From assembly GCF_025244665.1 (NCBI RefSeq), contig NZ_CP104205.1, positions 558,001 through 622,000 on the forward strand: DNA of 64,000 nt. The letters are read 5' to 3'. The stretch's first letter is position 1. Every line of letters begins with the position of its first letter. Source of the DNA: Maribacter litopenaei (GTDB taxonomy: Bacteria; Bacteroidota; Bacteroidia; Flavobacteriales; Flavobacteriaceae). Shown here piece after piece: positions 1-10,867 of the stretch. The position numbers were made by a program, and so were the translations under genes. The notes under the pieces are model-generated. The model did no database searches and was not told the DNA's origin. It saw nothing but the letters and a program-made list of their open reading frames with translations.

Positions 1-2720
1 GCTAATGCCAGGGTTCAGGCATCTGTTCTTTCGTTATATGATAGTACTAGGCTTCAAGGGCCAATGTCCCCTGAAGGGCCAATTGAATGGGATGTCTTGA
101 ATGCATCCGTAAAGGCTAAGATGGGAAGCCTTAAGGGCTCCTCAAAAAAAATTGTGTTGCTTACTCAGACTTATGCAAGTCCATCTACGGATAGATTGAT
201 TTCCGAATTGATGGCTTCCAATGAGAATGTTGAGCATGTAACCTATGATGCCATTTCCGAAGATGCGGCTTTATCCGCTTTCGAACAGGCATACGGTGAA
301 CGTGCCTTGGCCGATTACGATTTTGAAAAGGCCGATTTGATTGTTTCCATAGGTGCAGATTTTCCGGCGGATTGGCAAGGTGGTGGATATAGCGCTGGTT
401 ATTCCAAAGGAAGGGTTCCTAAGAACGGAAAGATGTCCGAGACATGTACAATTGGAAGCAAATATGTCTCTGACAGGGGCGAATGCAGATAAAAGATTTC
501 CGCTGACACCTACTGCTCAGAAGGTGGTACTTGCCAAAATATATGGTAAGCTAAATGGGACTTCTGTTGGTGGAAATACTTCAGAACATGATGCCCTTGT
601 GGATCAGATAGTGGCCGAAATTAAAAAGGCAGGTTCCAATGCTGTTGTTGTAACTGGTTTGGATGATGTGAATGCCCAGTCCGTGGTTTTGGCCATCAAT
701 AAAATGTTGGGTAGTAAGGCTTTTGACCCTGCAGCACCGAGATATACCGGAAAGGGAAGTGTTAAGATGTTGGAAACTCTGATTTCCGATATGAAGGCAG
801 GTAGAATTGGAGCTTTGATTATGGATGGGGTGAACCCACTGTATTCCTTGCCAAATGCGTCCGATTTTAAGGAAGGTCTTGAGAAAACGGATCTTTCCGT
901 TTTGTTTTCTACAAATTGGAACGAGACCGCTGAAGTCGTACAATATACCGCTGCTTCAAATCATTATTTGGAGTCTTGGGGTGATGCCGAGATTAAAAAG
1001 GGACACTATAGTTTAATGCAGCCTACCATCAAAGAATTGTTCGATACAAAGCAGTTCCGAGACGGCTTTGTTAAGTTGGATGGGTAGTGAAAGTTCCTAT
1101 TACGACTATATTAAAGAGACTTGGAATGCTGGTATCCTAAACGGTGAAAGTTGGAATCAGGCGTTACAGGATGGTGTTTTCCAAGCACAGGCTATGACCG
1201 TAGATGTCGAAGGAGAGGTCGTTCCTGATGCAGACGAATCCGAAATGGAGCAAGCGAGTGTGCCGATAGCTTCCGCAGTTAGAAGTTTGGCTAATGCCAC
1301 TAGCGGAGGTATGGAATTGACGTTATACTCTAAAGTTGGAATGGGGGACGGTCAACAGGCCAGTAACCCTTGGTTGCAAGAGTTTCCAGATCCTATAACA
1401 AGGGTTTCTTGGGATAACTATGTGACCATTTCCAAAGCGGATGCCGAATCCCTAGGCGTTAAAAACGTGAACGTAGCTAATGGAGGAATGGATGGTAACT
1501 ACGTTAACTTAACGGTTAATGGGGTAACTATACAAAATGTACCCGTGGTTGTGCAGCCAGGACAGGCTAAAGGTTCTTTGGGGCTTTCTTTTGGTTATGG
1601 TAAAACCGTGGGAATGAAAGAGGAGATGCAAACAGGTGTCAATGCTTTCCTATTGTACGAAGGTTTTAACGCCAATCAGATTGTGACCGTAGAAAAGGCT
1701 GGAGGGAACCATGAGTTTGCCTGTGTACAGCTTCATAAAACCTTAATGGGTAGAGGCGATATTATAAAAGAAACTTCTTTGGAGATATTCAATACCAAAG
1801 ACCATGCGGAATGGAACCATGTTCCTCAAGTTTCCTTGAACCACCAAGAGGTTCCAGCAACTTCTGTGGATTTATGGGAGAGCTTTGATCGCTCGGTGGG
1901 GCATCATTTTAATCTTTCCATTGACTTGAACGCCTGTACGGGTTGTGGCGCGTGTGTTATAGCATGTCATGCAGAAAATAACGTTCCGGTTGTAGGTAAG
2001 AGAGAGGTAAGGGTTTCAAGGGATATGCACTGGTTGCGTATTGACAGGTATTATTCCTCCGAAGAAAGCTTTGAGGCGGACAATACTAAAAAAGAAGAGT
2101 TGGACGGTCTTTGGGGAGATAACGGTTCTCTTGGAGGTTTTGGAGAAATGGAACATCCATCCGATAATCCTCAGGTAGTCTTTCAACCTGTGATGTGTCA
2201 GCACTGTAACCATGCTCCATGTGAAACGGTATGTCCAGTAGCTGCTACCTCACATGGTAGACAGGGTCAGAACCAAATGGCATACAACAGATGTGTAGGG
2301 ACAAGATATTGTGCAAACAACTGTCCTTACAAGGTTAGAAGATTTAACTGGTTCTTATACAACAATAACGAGGAATTCGATTTCCACATGAACAATGATT
2401 TGGGTAAAATGGTATTGAACCCGGATGTAAATGTCCGTTCAAGAGGTGTGATCGAAAAATGTTCCATGTGTATACAAAAGACACAAAAAACAATTTTGGA
2501 TGCCAAGCGCGATGGTAGGATTGTGGAGGATGGAGAGTTCCAAACAGCTTGTTCCGCTGCCTGTGGTAATGGTGCAATGGTCTTTGGAGATGTAAATGAT
2601 GAAGGCAGCAAGGTATCGGAATTAAAGGAAAGCAACCGTATGTACCATTTATTGGAGCATGTGGGTACAAAACCAAACGTATTCTATCACGTAAAAGTTA
2701 GAAATACCAACGAAGCATAA
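1..2720 (+). CDS. actB: Alternative complex III subunit ActB (5' end outside window, two frame breaks)
   Basis: Molybdopterin-oxidoreductase-like plus ferredoxin subunit of the quinol:cytochrome c oxidoreductase called alternative complex III. The frame is open from base 1, so the N-terminus lies upstream; about 905 codons are visible. The C-terminal third carries the cluster ligands: CTGCGACVIAC near 1933-1968, CQHCNHAPCETVC near 2197-2235, CVGTRYCANNCPYK near 2290-2330 and CSMC near 2461. Frame breaks at 437-442 and 1057-1062 are both CCGAGA where CCAGA restores the protein (for example QFQTALLSWMG after the second). It is followed after 31 bases by actC, so it belongs to the act operon; actA would lie upstream of the window. 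The N-terminal part resembles the molybdopterin fold, which in this family is thought not to hold the cofactor (family knowledge). Confidence 0.93.
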
Positions 2721-2751
2721 CAATACTAGAAAGTAATTATAATAGAAGTCT

Positions 2752-4502
2752 ATGGCGTCGCATTACGAAGCACCTATACGAAAACCCCTAGTACTTGGAG
2801 ACAAGGGCTACCACGATGTAACTGTGGATATTGCCGGTCCAATCGAGGGAAGGGCCAATAAGCATTGGTGGATTGTTTTTTCCATTGCCTTGGTGGCATT
2901 TCTTTGGGGAGTAGGTTGTATTATTTATACTATTTCAACAGGTATAGGAACCTGGGGATTGAACAAGACAGTAAACTGGGCTTGGGATATTACCAACTTT
3001 GTTTGGTGGGTAGGTATCGGTCATGCCGGAACCTTGATTTCTGCGGTGTTATTACTGTTCCGTCAAAAATGGAGAATGGCTATCAACCGTTCGGCAGAGG
3101 CCATGACTATTTTCTCAGTTATTCAGGCAGGTCTTTTTCCTATTATCCATATGGGTAGGCCATGGTTGGCGTACTGGGTACTTCCTATTCCTAACCAATT
3201 TGGTTCATTGTGGGTAAACTTTAACTCGCCCTTGCTTTGGGACGTATTTGCGATTTCTACCTATCTATCGGTTTCCTTGGTGTTCTGGTGGACTGGTTTG
3301 TTGCCTGATTTTGCCATGTTGCGTGATAGGGCCATTTTACCTTTTCAGAAAAAGATATACAGTTTATTGAGTTTTGGTTGGAGCGGACGCGCCAAGGATT
3401 GGCAACGCTTTGAGGAAGTTTCCTTAGTGTTGGCAGGTTTGGCAACTCCTTTGGTACTTTCCGTACACACCATCGTATCCTTTGACTTTGCCACATCCGT
3501 TATTCCAGGTTGGCATACGACTATATTTCCACCTTACTTTGTTGCCGGAGCTATTTTTTCCCGGTTTCGCCATGGTAAACACTTTGTTGATTATCATGAG
3601 AAAGGTGTGTAGTTTGGAGGCTTATATCACCGTTCAGCACATAGAATTGATGAACATTGTAATTATGATTACTGGTTCTATCGTTGGCTGTGCCTATATT
3701 ACGGAGTTGTTCATGGCTTGGTATTCCGGTGTGGAATACGAACAATATGCATTCTTAAACAGGGCTACCGATCCTTACTGGTGGGCTTATTGGGCGATGA
3801 TGACCTGTAACGTGTTCTCGCCACAGTTTATGTGGTTCAAGAAATTGAGAACAAGTATTATGTTCTCTTTCTTTATCTCAATCGTGGTAAATATTGGAAT
3901 GTGGTTTGAGCGTTTCGTAATTATCGTTACATCCTTGCATAGGGACTATTTACCATCATCCTGGACCATGTTCTCACCTACTTTTGTGGATATAGGTATT
4001 TTCATTGGAACCATCGGATTCTTCTTTGTATTGTTCCTATTGTATTCGAGAACATTCCCGGTAATTGCGCAGGCTGAGGTTAAGTCTATCCTTAAATCCT
4101 CCGGGGAGAGATATAAGAAACTTAGAGACGCTGGTAAACCATTGTATCAAATTTCAAATGACAGAGTGGTTGTTAAAGAAGAACCTGTTATTACTGATGA
4201 TGTTTTAATGGGTGAGGTAGAACCAAAGGAAGGTGACAAGGTTGGTGTAACGGAGCTGTTGAGTTCTATTGGTACATTTGACGCTACCAAGGAATCTCCG
4301 AGACGATCTTAAAAAGGTGAAAGGTATTGATCCTCAAATGGAGGCCACCTTGAATGAAATAGGTATTTATACGTTTGCACAGGTTGCAAGGATGACGGAA
4401 AAGGAATATGACTTGTTAGATTCAATTACGGGTTCCTTCCCAGGAAGGGCACAACGTGATGATTGGGCCGGGCAAGCAAAAATTTTAAATAACAAAAAGT
4501 AG
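2752..4502 (+). CDS. actC: Alternative complex III membrane subunit ActC with C-terminal helix-hairpin-helix extension
   Basis: NrfD/PsrC-type polytopic membrane protein that holds the quinol site of alternative complex III. After correction it is about 582 aa. Many hydrophobic helices run from about residue 38 (HWWIVFSIALVAFLWG) to about residue 435. A charged linker follows, and then a soluble tail, LKKVKGIDPQMEATLNEIGIY to FPGRAQRDDW, which looks like the helix-hairpin-helix/DUF4332 type domain. Breaks: TCCCGG at 3559-3564 (expected TCTGG) and CCGAGA at 4298-4303 (expected CCAGA). The second one would otherwise cut the tail off as a separate small gene. The start codon ATG at 2752 is 31 bases after actB. 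Family identity is secure; the tail being part of the same protein rests on correcting 4298-4303. Confidence 0.9.
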
Positions 4503-4505
4503 GCT

Positions 4506-5036
4506 ATGGCATCTAAAGTTTTACAAGCATTTTACAATGATGATGACGTGCTAATGCATGCTGTCAAAAAGGTTAAGGCTGCCAAACATCATATAGAGGA
4601 AGTTTACTGTCCTTTTCCAGTTCATGGCCTTGATAAGGCTATGGGATTGGCACCAACTAGAATCGCCATAACTTCCTTCTTATATGGATGTGTAGGTCTA
4701 ACGGTGGCTATTGTTATGATGAACTTCATCATGATCAAGGATTGGCCGCAGGATATCGGTGGAAAGCCGAGTTTTAGCTATATCGAGAACATGCCTGCAT
4801 TCGTGCCTATTATGTTCGAGCTAACCGTGTTCTTTGCAGCGCATTTAATGGTAATAACTTTTTATTTGCGTAGTAGGTTATGGCCTTTTAAAAAAGCTGA
4901 AAATCCTGATGTAAGAAGTACAGATGACCATTTTATAATGGAAATTGAAGTTCATGGTAATGAACAGGAATTGAAGGATTTACTTGCAGGAACTGGCGCG
5001 GTGGAAATTAATATATCAGAAAAAAACAGTCATTGA
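4506..5036 (+). CDS. actD: Alternative complex III subunit ActD (DUF3341)
   Basis: 176 aa membrane protein of the DUF3341/ActD family, a peripheral membrane subunit of alternative complex III. The N-terminal soluble part contains the recognisable stretch VYCPFPVHGLDKAMGL at about residues 38-53. Two membrane helices follow (TSFLYGCVGLTVAIVMMNFI and IMFELTVFFAAHLMVITFYL). A short acidic cytoplasmic tail ends the protein. It sits 3 bases after actC, and its stop lies 3 bases before the ATG of actE, so translational coupling is likely. The reading frame is intact. No cofactor-binding motif is visible and the subunit's exact role is not established, so it is probably structural. Confidence 0.92.
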   Translation: MASKVLQAFYNDDDVLMHAVKKVKAAKHHIEEVYCPFPVHGLDKAMGLAPTRIAITSFLYGCVGLTVAIVMMNFIMIKDWPQDIGGKPSFSYIENMPAFVPIMFELTVFFAAHLMVITFYLRSRLWPFKKAENPDVRSTDDHFIMEIEVHGNEQELKDLLAGTGAVEINISEKNSH

Positions 5037-5038
5037 AT

Positions 5039-5599
5039 ATGAACAGTTTTCTAAAAATATCGGTCATAATATGTTTATTGGTTGTGGTTGCGGCCTGTCA
5101 AGATAAGAGAGAACCTAATTACCAATATATGCCCAATATGTATGAACCAGTAGGGTATGAAGCGTATAGTGAGGTGGACATACTGCCTTCTAATCAGGAA
5201 GCAATGGTTCCTCCAGCCAATACCATTAATAGAGGTTGGTTGCCTTACGATTTTGAGAATACCCCGGAGGGAAAGGAATTGGCTAGGTTAAATACAAGTC
5301 CATTGGATTCCTTATCCAAAGAAGCAAATTTGGCGGCTGGTGCGGAGTTGTATACTATTTACTGTGCCATTTGTCATGGTGACAAGGGAGACGGGCAAGG
5401 AACTTTGGTAAAAAGGGAAAAAATTCTTGGGGTGCCAAGTTATAATGACGCCGCAAGAAATATTACTGTAGGTACGGCTTATCATGCACAGATTTATGGC
5501 CTTAATTCTATGGGGTCTTATGCATCCCAAATGAACACTACCGAAATGTGGCAAGTGGCCGAATACGTAATGAAGCTGAAACAAGATTTAACCAAATAA
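5039..5599 (+). CDS. actE: Alternative complex III monohaem cytochrome c subunit ActE
   Basis: About 186 aa lipoprotein cytochrome c of alternative complex III. The N-terminus is a lipoprotein signal ending VVVAACQD, so Cys near residue 20 would be lipidated and the protein anchored on the periplasmic face. One haem motif, CAICHG, lies near residues 108-113, with a distal Met probably within NSMGSYASQM. I chose ATG 5039 because the upstream TTG at 5033 overlaps the actD stop and adds only two residues. The protein passes electrons from the ActB iron-sulfur clusters toward the cytochrome oxidase encoded downstream (family knowledge). Frame intact; actF follows almost immediately. Confidence 0.93.
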   Translation: MNSFLKISVIICLLVVVAACQDKREPNYQYMPNMYEPVGYEAYSEVDILPSNQEAMVPPANTINRGWLPYDFENTPEGKELARLNTSPLDSLSKEANLAAGAELYTIYCAICHGDKGDGQGTLVKREKILGVPSYNDAARNITVGTAYHAQIYGLNSMGSYASQMNTTEMWQVAEYVMKLKQDLTK

Positions 5600-5614
5600 T
5601 AGGTGAACAATACT

Positions 5615-6946
5615 ATGTATACGTTTTCAAATAGACTTAAAATAGGTTCCATCATATTAATGGCCGTCGGGTTATTAGGTATAATAGGTGGTTTTGTTAT
5701 GGCTCCTGGTACTGTCGAGGAAGCAAAAGCGATAGTGGCCAGTCATGATGATGGTCACGGAGGTGGACATGAAGCTACTGCTTCTCACGACACTGAAATG
5801 GCTCATGCTGCGTCAACTGATCATGAAAGTGGTCATGATGCTTCTCATGACGAACATTTGTTAAGTCAACTAAAAAATAGGCCTTGGGCAGCGTTGTACG
5901 TGGCAGCGTTCTTCTTTATGATGATTGCTTTGGGAGTTTTGGCTTTTTACGCAATACAAAGAGCGGCGCAAGCTGGCTGGTCTCCATTATTGTTCAGGGT
6001 CATGGAAGGGATTACGGCCTATTTGGTTCCTGGAGGTATTATTGTTTTTGTAATCTTGGTGCTTTCTGTACTTCATATGAACCACTTGTTTGTATGGATG
6101 GATGCTGAAGTGGTGGCGCACGATGAATTACTTCAGGGAAAATCGGGTTACTTAAATCCTACATTCTTTTTGATTAGAGCTGCCATCTTTTTAGGGGGTT
6201 GGATTGCTTATAGGGAATACTCCGGAAGATTGTCCCTTAAACAGGATGAATCTACGGATGATTCAAGTTTTAAATTGAATTTTAGGATTTCAGCCGCTTT
6301 TTTGGTATTCTATCTTATATCTGAATCCATCATGTCATGGGACTGGATTATGAGTGTGGAGCCACATTGGTTTAGTACGTTGTTCGGTTGGTATATTTTC
6401 GCCAGTATGTTTGTGTCGGGAATTACTGTTATAGCTATGGTGACTATCTATTTGAAATCTAAAGGATATTTACCAGATGTAAATGATAGCCATATCCATG
6501 ATTTGGCAAAATTTATGTTCGGTATCAGTATTTTTTGAATCTACCTTTGGTTTTCCCAGTTCATGCTAATCTGGTATTCAAACATTCCGGAGGAAGTTAC
6601 TTATTACGTAACTAGGATCGAGGATTATAAATTACCTTTCTTTGGTATGGTGGCCATGAATTTCTTGTTCCCACTATTGCTTTTAATGAATAGTGATTAT
6701 AAGCGTATCAATTGGTTCGTTGTTATGTCGGGTATCGTTATTTTGGCCGGACACTATATGGACATCTTTAATGCCATCATGCCATCTACTGTTGGAGATC
6801 AATGGTTCATTGGTATTCCAGAAATTGGGGCTATATTGTTTTTTGCAGGGTTGTTTATATTACGGGTGTTTAGAGCGCTTACCACAGTACCTCTGCAGCC
6901 TAAAAGGAATCCGTTTATTGAAGAAAGTAGACACTTTCATTATTAG
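5615..6946 (+). CDS. actF: Alternative complex III membrane subunit ActF (in-frame TGA at a conserved Trp)
   Basis: Second polytopic membrane subunit of alternative complex III, about 443 aa. It begins MYTFSNRLKIGS; a GTG at 5603 in the same frame is an alternative start. Between the first two helices lies a His/Asp-rich stretch of about 40 residues with nine His (about 5740-5860). The codon at 6536-6538 is TGA where the sequence context (GISIF-stop-IYLWFSQF) and the family call for Trp. The frame is otherwise unbroken to 6946, so a G-to-A error is the simplest reading. The gene lies between actE and coxB in one operon, with 31 bases to coxB. Confidence 0.9.
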
Positions 6947-6977
6947 TGAGTTTTAAAGTATAATATCAATACATACA

Positions 6978-8039
6978 ATGACTACATTATTGACTTTAGC
7001 TGTTTTAGTTCTCGTGGCAATTGCTATTTGGCAAATGACCAAGATATTTGAGTTATCACAGCTTAGAACAGATAATTCTGAGGTTGCAAATGATAAGGAT
7101 AACAAATACAACGGTTATCTAATGTTTGCCTTTCTTGTCTTTATTTACGGGATTACTATTTTCAGTTTTGCAAAATATGGTAAAGTGCTTTTGCCTGAAG
7201 CGGCGTCGGAGCATGGATCTGATTATGACATGTTGATGTTGATATCCATGGTAATCATATTTATTGTTCAGATAATTACTCAGGCTCTTTTGCATTATTT
7301 CGCATTTAAATACAGAGGTGAAAAAGGAAAAAGGGCATTGTTTTATGCGGATAATAACCGATTGGAATTCATATGGACTATCATTCCAGTTATCGTTTTG
7401 GCCGGATTGATTCTTTACGGTCTGTATACCTGGACAAACATTACAGATGTAAATGATGAGGACGATCCGCTGGTAATTGAACTTTATGCACAACAGTTTA
7501 ACTGGACAGCAAGGTACGCTGGTGATGATAACACACTAGGTAGTGCGAACGTTCGTATGATTGATATTGACAGGGCCAACGTATTAGGTTTGGATGAATC
7601 TGATACGTATGCGGAGGACGATGTCATCGTTAAGGAATTGCACTTGCCAGTAGGTAGAAAGGTGAACTTTAAAATGAGGTCACAAGATGTTCTGCATTCA
7701 GCCTATATGCCGCACTTTAGGGCACAAATGAACTGTGTTCCTGGTATGATAACAGAGTTTTCCTTTACTCCCATATATACGACAGAAGAGATGCGTCAGA
7801 ACCCGGATATCGTGGAGAAGGTACAAAGGACCAATAAGGTTAGGGCAGAGAAGTCCGCCGCAACGGGCGAGATTATAGACCCATGGGAATTTGATTATGT
7901 ACTTTTATGCAATAAAATTTGTGGTAAATCACACTACAATATGCAGATGAAGATCATCGTAGAGACCGAAGAGGAGTACAATGCCTGGATGGCAAGTCAG
8001 CAGACCTTTAAGTCGACCATGATGGCCAGCGCCCAATAA
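6978..8039 (+). CDS. coxB: Cytochrome c oxidase subunit II
   Basis: 353 aa. This subunit accepts electrons from cytochrome c through the binuclear CuA centre. The CuA loop CNKICGKSHYNM is near residues 312-323, with the earlier ligand His in LHSAYMPHF. The protein has four predicted N-terminal helices (about residues 1-18, 48-68, 78-105 and 125-147), two more than the classical subunit II; the canonical pair is the last two. Frame intact. It lies directly after actF and 39 bases before coxA, consistent with an act-cox operon whose products may work as a supercomplex (inference from gene order and published act-cox associations). Confidence 0.95.
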   Translation: MTTLLTLAVLVLVAIAIWQMTKIFELSQLRTDNSEVANDKDNKYNGYLMFAFLVFIYGITIFSFAKYGKVLLPEAASEHGSDYDMLMLISMVIIFIVQIITQALLHYFAFKYRGEKGKRALFYADNNRLEFIWTIIPVIVLAGLILYGLYTWTNITDVNDEDDPLVIELYAQQFNWTARYAGDDNTLGSANVRMIDIDRANVLGLDESDTYAEDDVIVKELHLPVGRKVNFKMRSQDVLHSAYMPHFRAQMNCVPGMITEFSFTPIYTTEEMRQNPDIVEKVQRTNKVRAEKSAATGEIIDPWEFDYVLLCNKICGKSHYNMQMKIIVETEEEYNAWMASQQTFKSTMMASAQ

Positions 8040-8078
8040 AATTAGGATATAATAATATTATAAAGAAAGAATTCGATT

Positions 8079-9908
8079 ATGTCAGCAACAGCACATGCAC
8101 ACGTAGATGATCACGCACATGATGATCATGGACATCATCATAAGGAAACCTTCGTAACCAAATATATCTTTAGCCAAGATCATAAAATGATTGCTAAACA
8201 GTATTTCATTACTGGAATACTTATTATGGGCTTTATAGGGATAGCAATGTCCCTTTTGTTCAGGATGCAATTGGCTTGGCCAGGGGAATCCAATGTCTTC
8301 TTTGAGGCACTTTTAGGTAAGTGGGCTCCGGAGGGTGTAATGGATGCAGACGTATATTTGGCATTGGTTACCATGCACGGTACAATTATGGTGTTTTTCG
8401 TTTTGACTGCTGGTCTAAGTGGAACATTTAGTAATTTATTGATTCCTTTACAGATTGGTGCAAGGGATATGGCTTCCGGTTTCTTGAACATGATTTCCTA
8501 TTGGTTGTTTTTTGTCTCTTCGGTTATCATGGTTATTTCCCTTTTTGTGGAGGCAGGACCGGCAGCAGCGGGTTGGACTATTTATCCTCCGTTGAGTGCA
8601 TTACCAATGGCACAACCTGGTTCGGGCATGGGTATGACACTCGGTTGGTATCTATGGCTATATTCATCGCCTCATCCTTATTGGGTTCTCTGAACTATAT
8701 CGTAACGGTGTTGAACTTACGAACTAAAGGTATGACCATGACAAGATTGCCTTTGACCATTTGGGCATTCTTGGTTACCGCAGTTATCGGTGTAATATCC
8801 TTCCCTGTATTACTTTCTGCCGCACTTTTATTGATAATGGACAGAAGTTTTGGTACCTCTTTCTTTTTATCGGATATTTTTATCCAAGGAGAAGTGTTGC
8901 ATTATCAAGGAGGTTCACCTGTTCTTTTTGAGCATTTGTTCTGGTTTTTAGGTCACCCTGAAGTATATATTGTAATTCTACCTGCGATGGGAATCGTTTC
9001 TGAGGTAATGGCTGTGAATGCCGAGAAAACCGATTTTTGGTTACAGGGCGATGATCGCTTCTATTTTGGCGATTGCTTTCCTTTCTACGATTGTTTGGGG
9101 TCACCATATGTTTATTTCAGGTATGAACCCATTCCTGGGGTCTGTGTTTACATTTACAACATTGTTGATTGCAATTCCATCTGCGGTTAAGGCGTTCAAC
9201 TGGATTACTACGCTTTGGAAAGGTAATTTACAGATGAATCCAGGAATGCTGTTCTCCATTGGTATGGTTTCCACCTTCATTACAGGAGGTCTAACAGGAA
9301 TTATTCTTGGTGATAGCACATTGGATATCAATGTACACGATACCTACTTTGTAGTGGCGCACTTCCATTTGGTTATGGGTATTTCTGCACTGTATGGAAT
9401 GTTCGCTGGTGTTTATCATTGGTTCCCAAAAATGTTTCAGGGTAGAATGTTGAATAAGAATTTAGGTTTTGCCCATTTCTCGGATTACCGCTATTGGTTC
9501 GTATGGAATCTTTTTCCCAATGCATTTTGTTGGAATGGCAGGTGTTCCAAGGAGATACTATGAGAACACGGCTTTCCCGATGTTCGATGAACTAACCGAC
9601 GTTCAAGTCTTAATGACGGTATTTGCAATTATCACTGCAGCGGCCCAATTGTTTTTCGTGTTCAACTTTGTAAGAAGTATTTTCTACGGAAAGCGTGGCT
9701 CACAAAACCCATGGAACGCCACAACTTTGGAATGGACAACCCCTACCGAGCATATTCACGGAAACTGGCCTGGAGCTATACCGAAGTCCATAGATGGGCC
9801 TATGATTATAGCAAGGTTGATGAAAATGATGAATACATCATTCCAGGACAGGATTATGTACAGCAGCACGTGCCACTATTTGACGGTGAGGAAGAGTTGC
9901 AACATTAA
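8079..9908 (+). CDS. coxA: Cytochrome c oxidase subunit I (four frame breaks)
   Basis: Catalytic haem-copper oxidase subunit, about 609 aa after correction. Recognisable motifs are MHGTIMVFFVL, GHPEVYIVILPAMG (CuB region), WGHHMFISGM (CuB histidines) and HDTYFVVAHFHLVMG (haem ligands). The N-terminus is unusually His-rich, with eight His in the first 21 residues. The frame is broken four times, each on a TCTGG/CCAGA word: TCGG 8641-8644, CCGAGA 9021-9026, TCTCGG 9478-9483 and CCGA 9781-9784. Insertions and deletions cancel, so the nominal span is a multiple of three. Last gene of the act-cox operon, followed by a strong terminator at 9925. A genuine pseudogene is unlikely because every motif is preserved. 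Confidence 0.95.
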
Positions 9909-9924
9909 ACCATATAATACTATT

Positions 9925-9957
9925 AAATGCCTAACCAATGAGTTAGGCATTTTTTTT
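9925..9957 (+). terminator. Rho-independent terminator of the act-cox operon
   Basis: Perfect 11-bp stem AAATGCCTAAC / GTTAGGCATTT with a 6-base loop, followed by a run of T, 17 bases after the coxA stop. Confidence 0.85.
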
Positions 9958-10030
9958 GCTACAAGTTTTAGGGTTTACCTATTTTTAATTTGTAATATCT
10001 TTATAAAGAAAAGAGTATAACGGTACTTAA

Positions 10031-10867
10031 ATGAATTTCATGAGAAAGCTACTTATTATGGGTGTGGCCTTAGTATTTGGGATACATGCCAATGGGCAAA
10101 GAAAACCAAAGATTAAAGGAAACAAAGAAGTCGTAGAGGTTCGGGAAAGCCTCCCGGCATTCAACGCTATTCAGTTGGATGATGATTTGGAAGTAGTACT
10201 TCAAAAATCGAATAGTGAAGGATACTCTCCGGAAATAGATAACAATTTAATAGACGTATTAAAATTTAAGGTGGAGGATAGCACTCTGTTCATTTCTTCA
10301 TTTTATAATATCACTTCAAAAAGAAAACTTGATATCACAGTATACTATACAGAATTGAGCCGTATTACCATGAATAACGGGGAGATTAGTATGAAGGATG
10401 TGATATCCGGGGATCGATTGGATATTTTAACCAGGGAGACTTCTCGATTGGAGCTGAACGCAACCGCCGATATTATTAATATAAACATGGAAGGTATCAG
10501 TTCCGGTGACTTTAATGTGGCCAGTGATTCCCTTGTAATGAATTTAAAGGATCGTATCGATGTCAAAGTATATTCCACTGGTGCTTCCAATAATCTATTT
10601 ATGTACGAGAATGCATCGGCCAGTTTGGAGGGTGCTGCTGAAAACCTTATGGTAAAATTATATGGTAAAAGCAGTCTTAAAGGGGAACGATTGGAAGCAA
10701 AACAGGCCATTGTTGTTTTAGAAGATTCCCGAGATGCCCGAGTGAATGTACTTGAGGATTTTCAGCTCTCCTCAAGAGGGTCCTCTAAAACCAGTTTATA
10801 TGGTAATCCTAAAATTACCATTTTGGATTTTTTGGATACCTCCCAGCTGGACAAGGAAAATAATTAA
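10031..10867 (+). CDS. DUF2807 (head GIN domain) exported protein
   Basis: 278 aa with an N-terminal signal peptide (about residues 1-23, ending HANGQ). The body is a run of short beta-strands of the DUF2807/GIN 'putative auto-transporter adhesin' type common in Bacteroidota: an ESLPAFNAIQLDDDLEVVLQ stretch, then alternating hydrophobic and polar repeats up to SSRGSSKTSLYGNPKITILD. No enzymatic motif is seen. Likely periplasmic or surface-located; function is not established for the family. It starts after the act-cox terminator, so it has its own transcript. It converges with the acyl-CoA dehydrogenase gene: the two stops share the palindrome TTAA. Confidence 0.85.
   Translation: MNFMRKLLIMGVALVFGIHANGQRKPKIKGNKEVVEVRESLPAFNAIQLDDDLEVVLQKSNSEGYSPEIDNNLIDVLKFKVEDSTLFISSFYNITSKRKLDITVYYTELSRITMNNGEISMKDVISGDRLDILTRETSRLELNATADIININMEGISSGDFNVASDSLVMNLKDRIDVKVYSTGASNNLFMYENASASLEGAAENLMVKLYGKSSLKGERLEAKQAIVVLEDSRDARVNVLEDFQLSSRGSSKTSLYGNPKITILDFLDTSQLDKENN

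Noticed and set aside
581..943. Minus-strand ORFs inside actB, maeB, sprA and others.
   Set aside because: Antisense shadows of conserved coding sequence with no family resemblance.
4269..4502. Stand-alone helix-hairpin-helix mini-gene after actC.
   Set aside because: It has no own start signal, and correcting CCGAGA at 4298 joins it in frame to actC.
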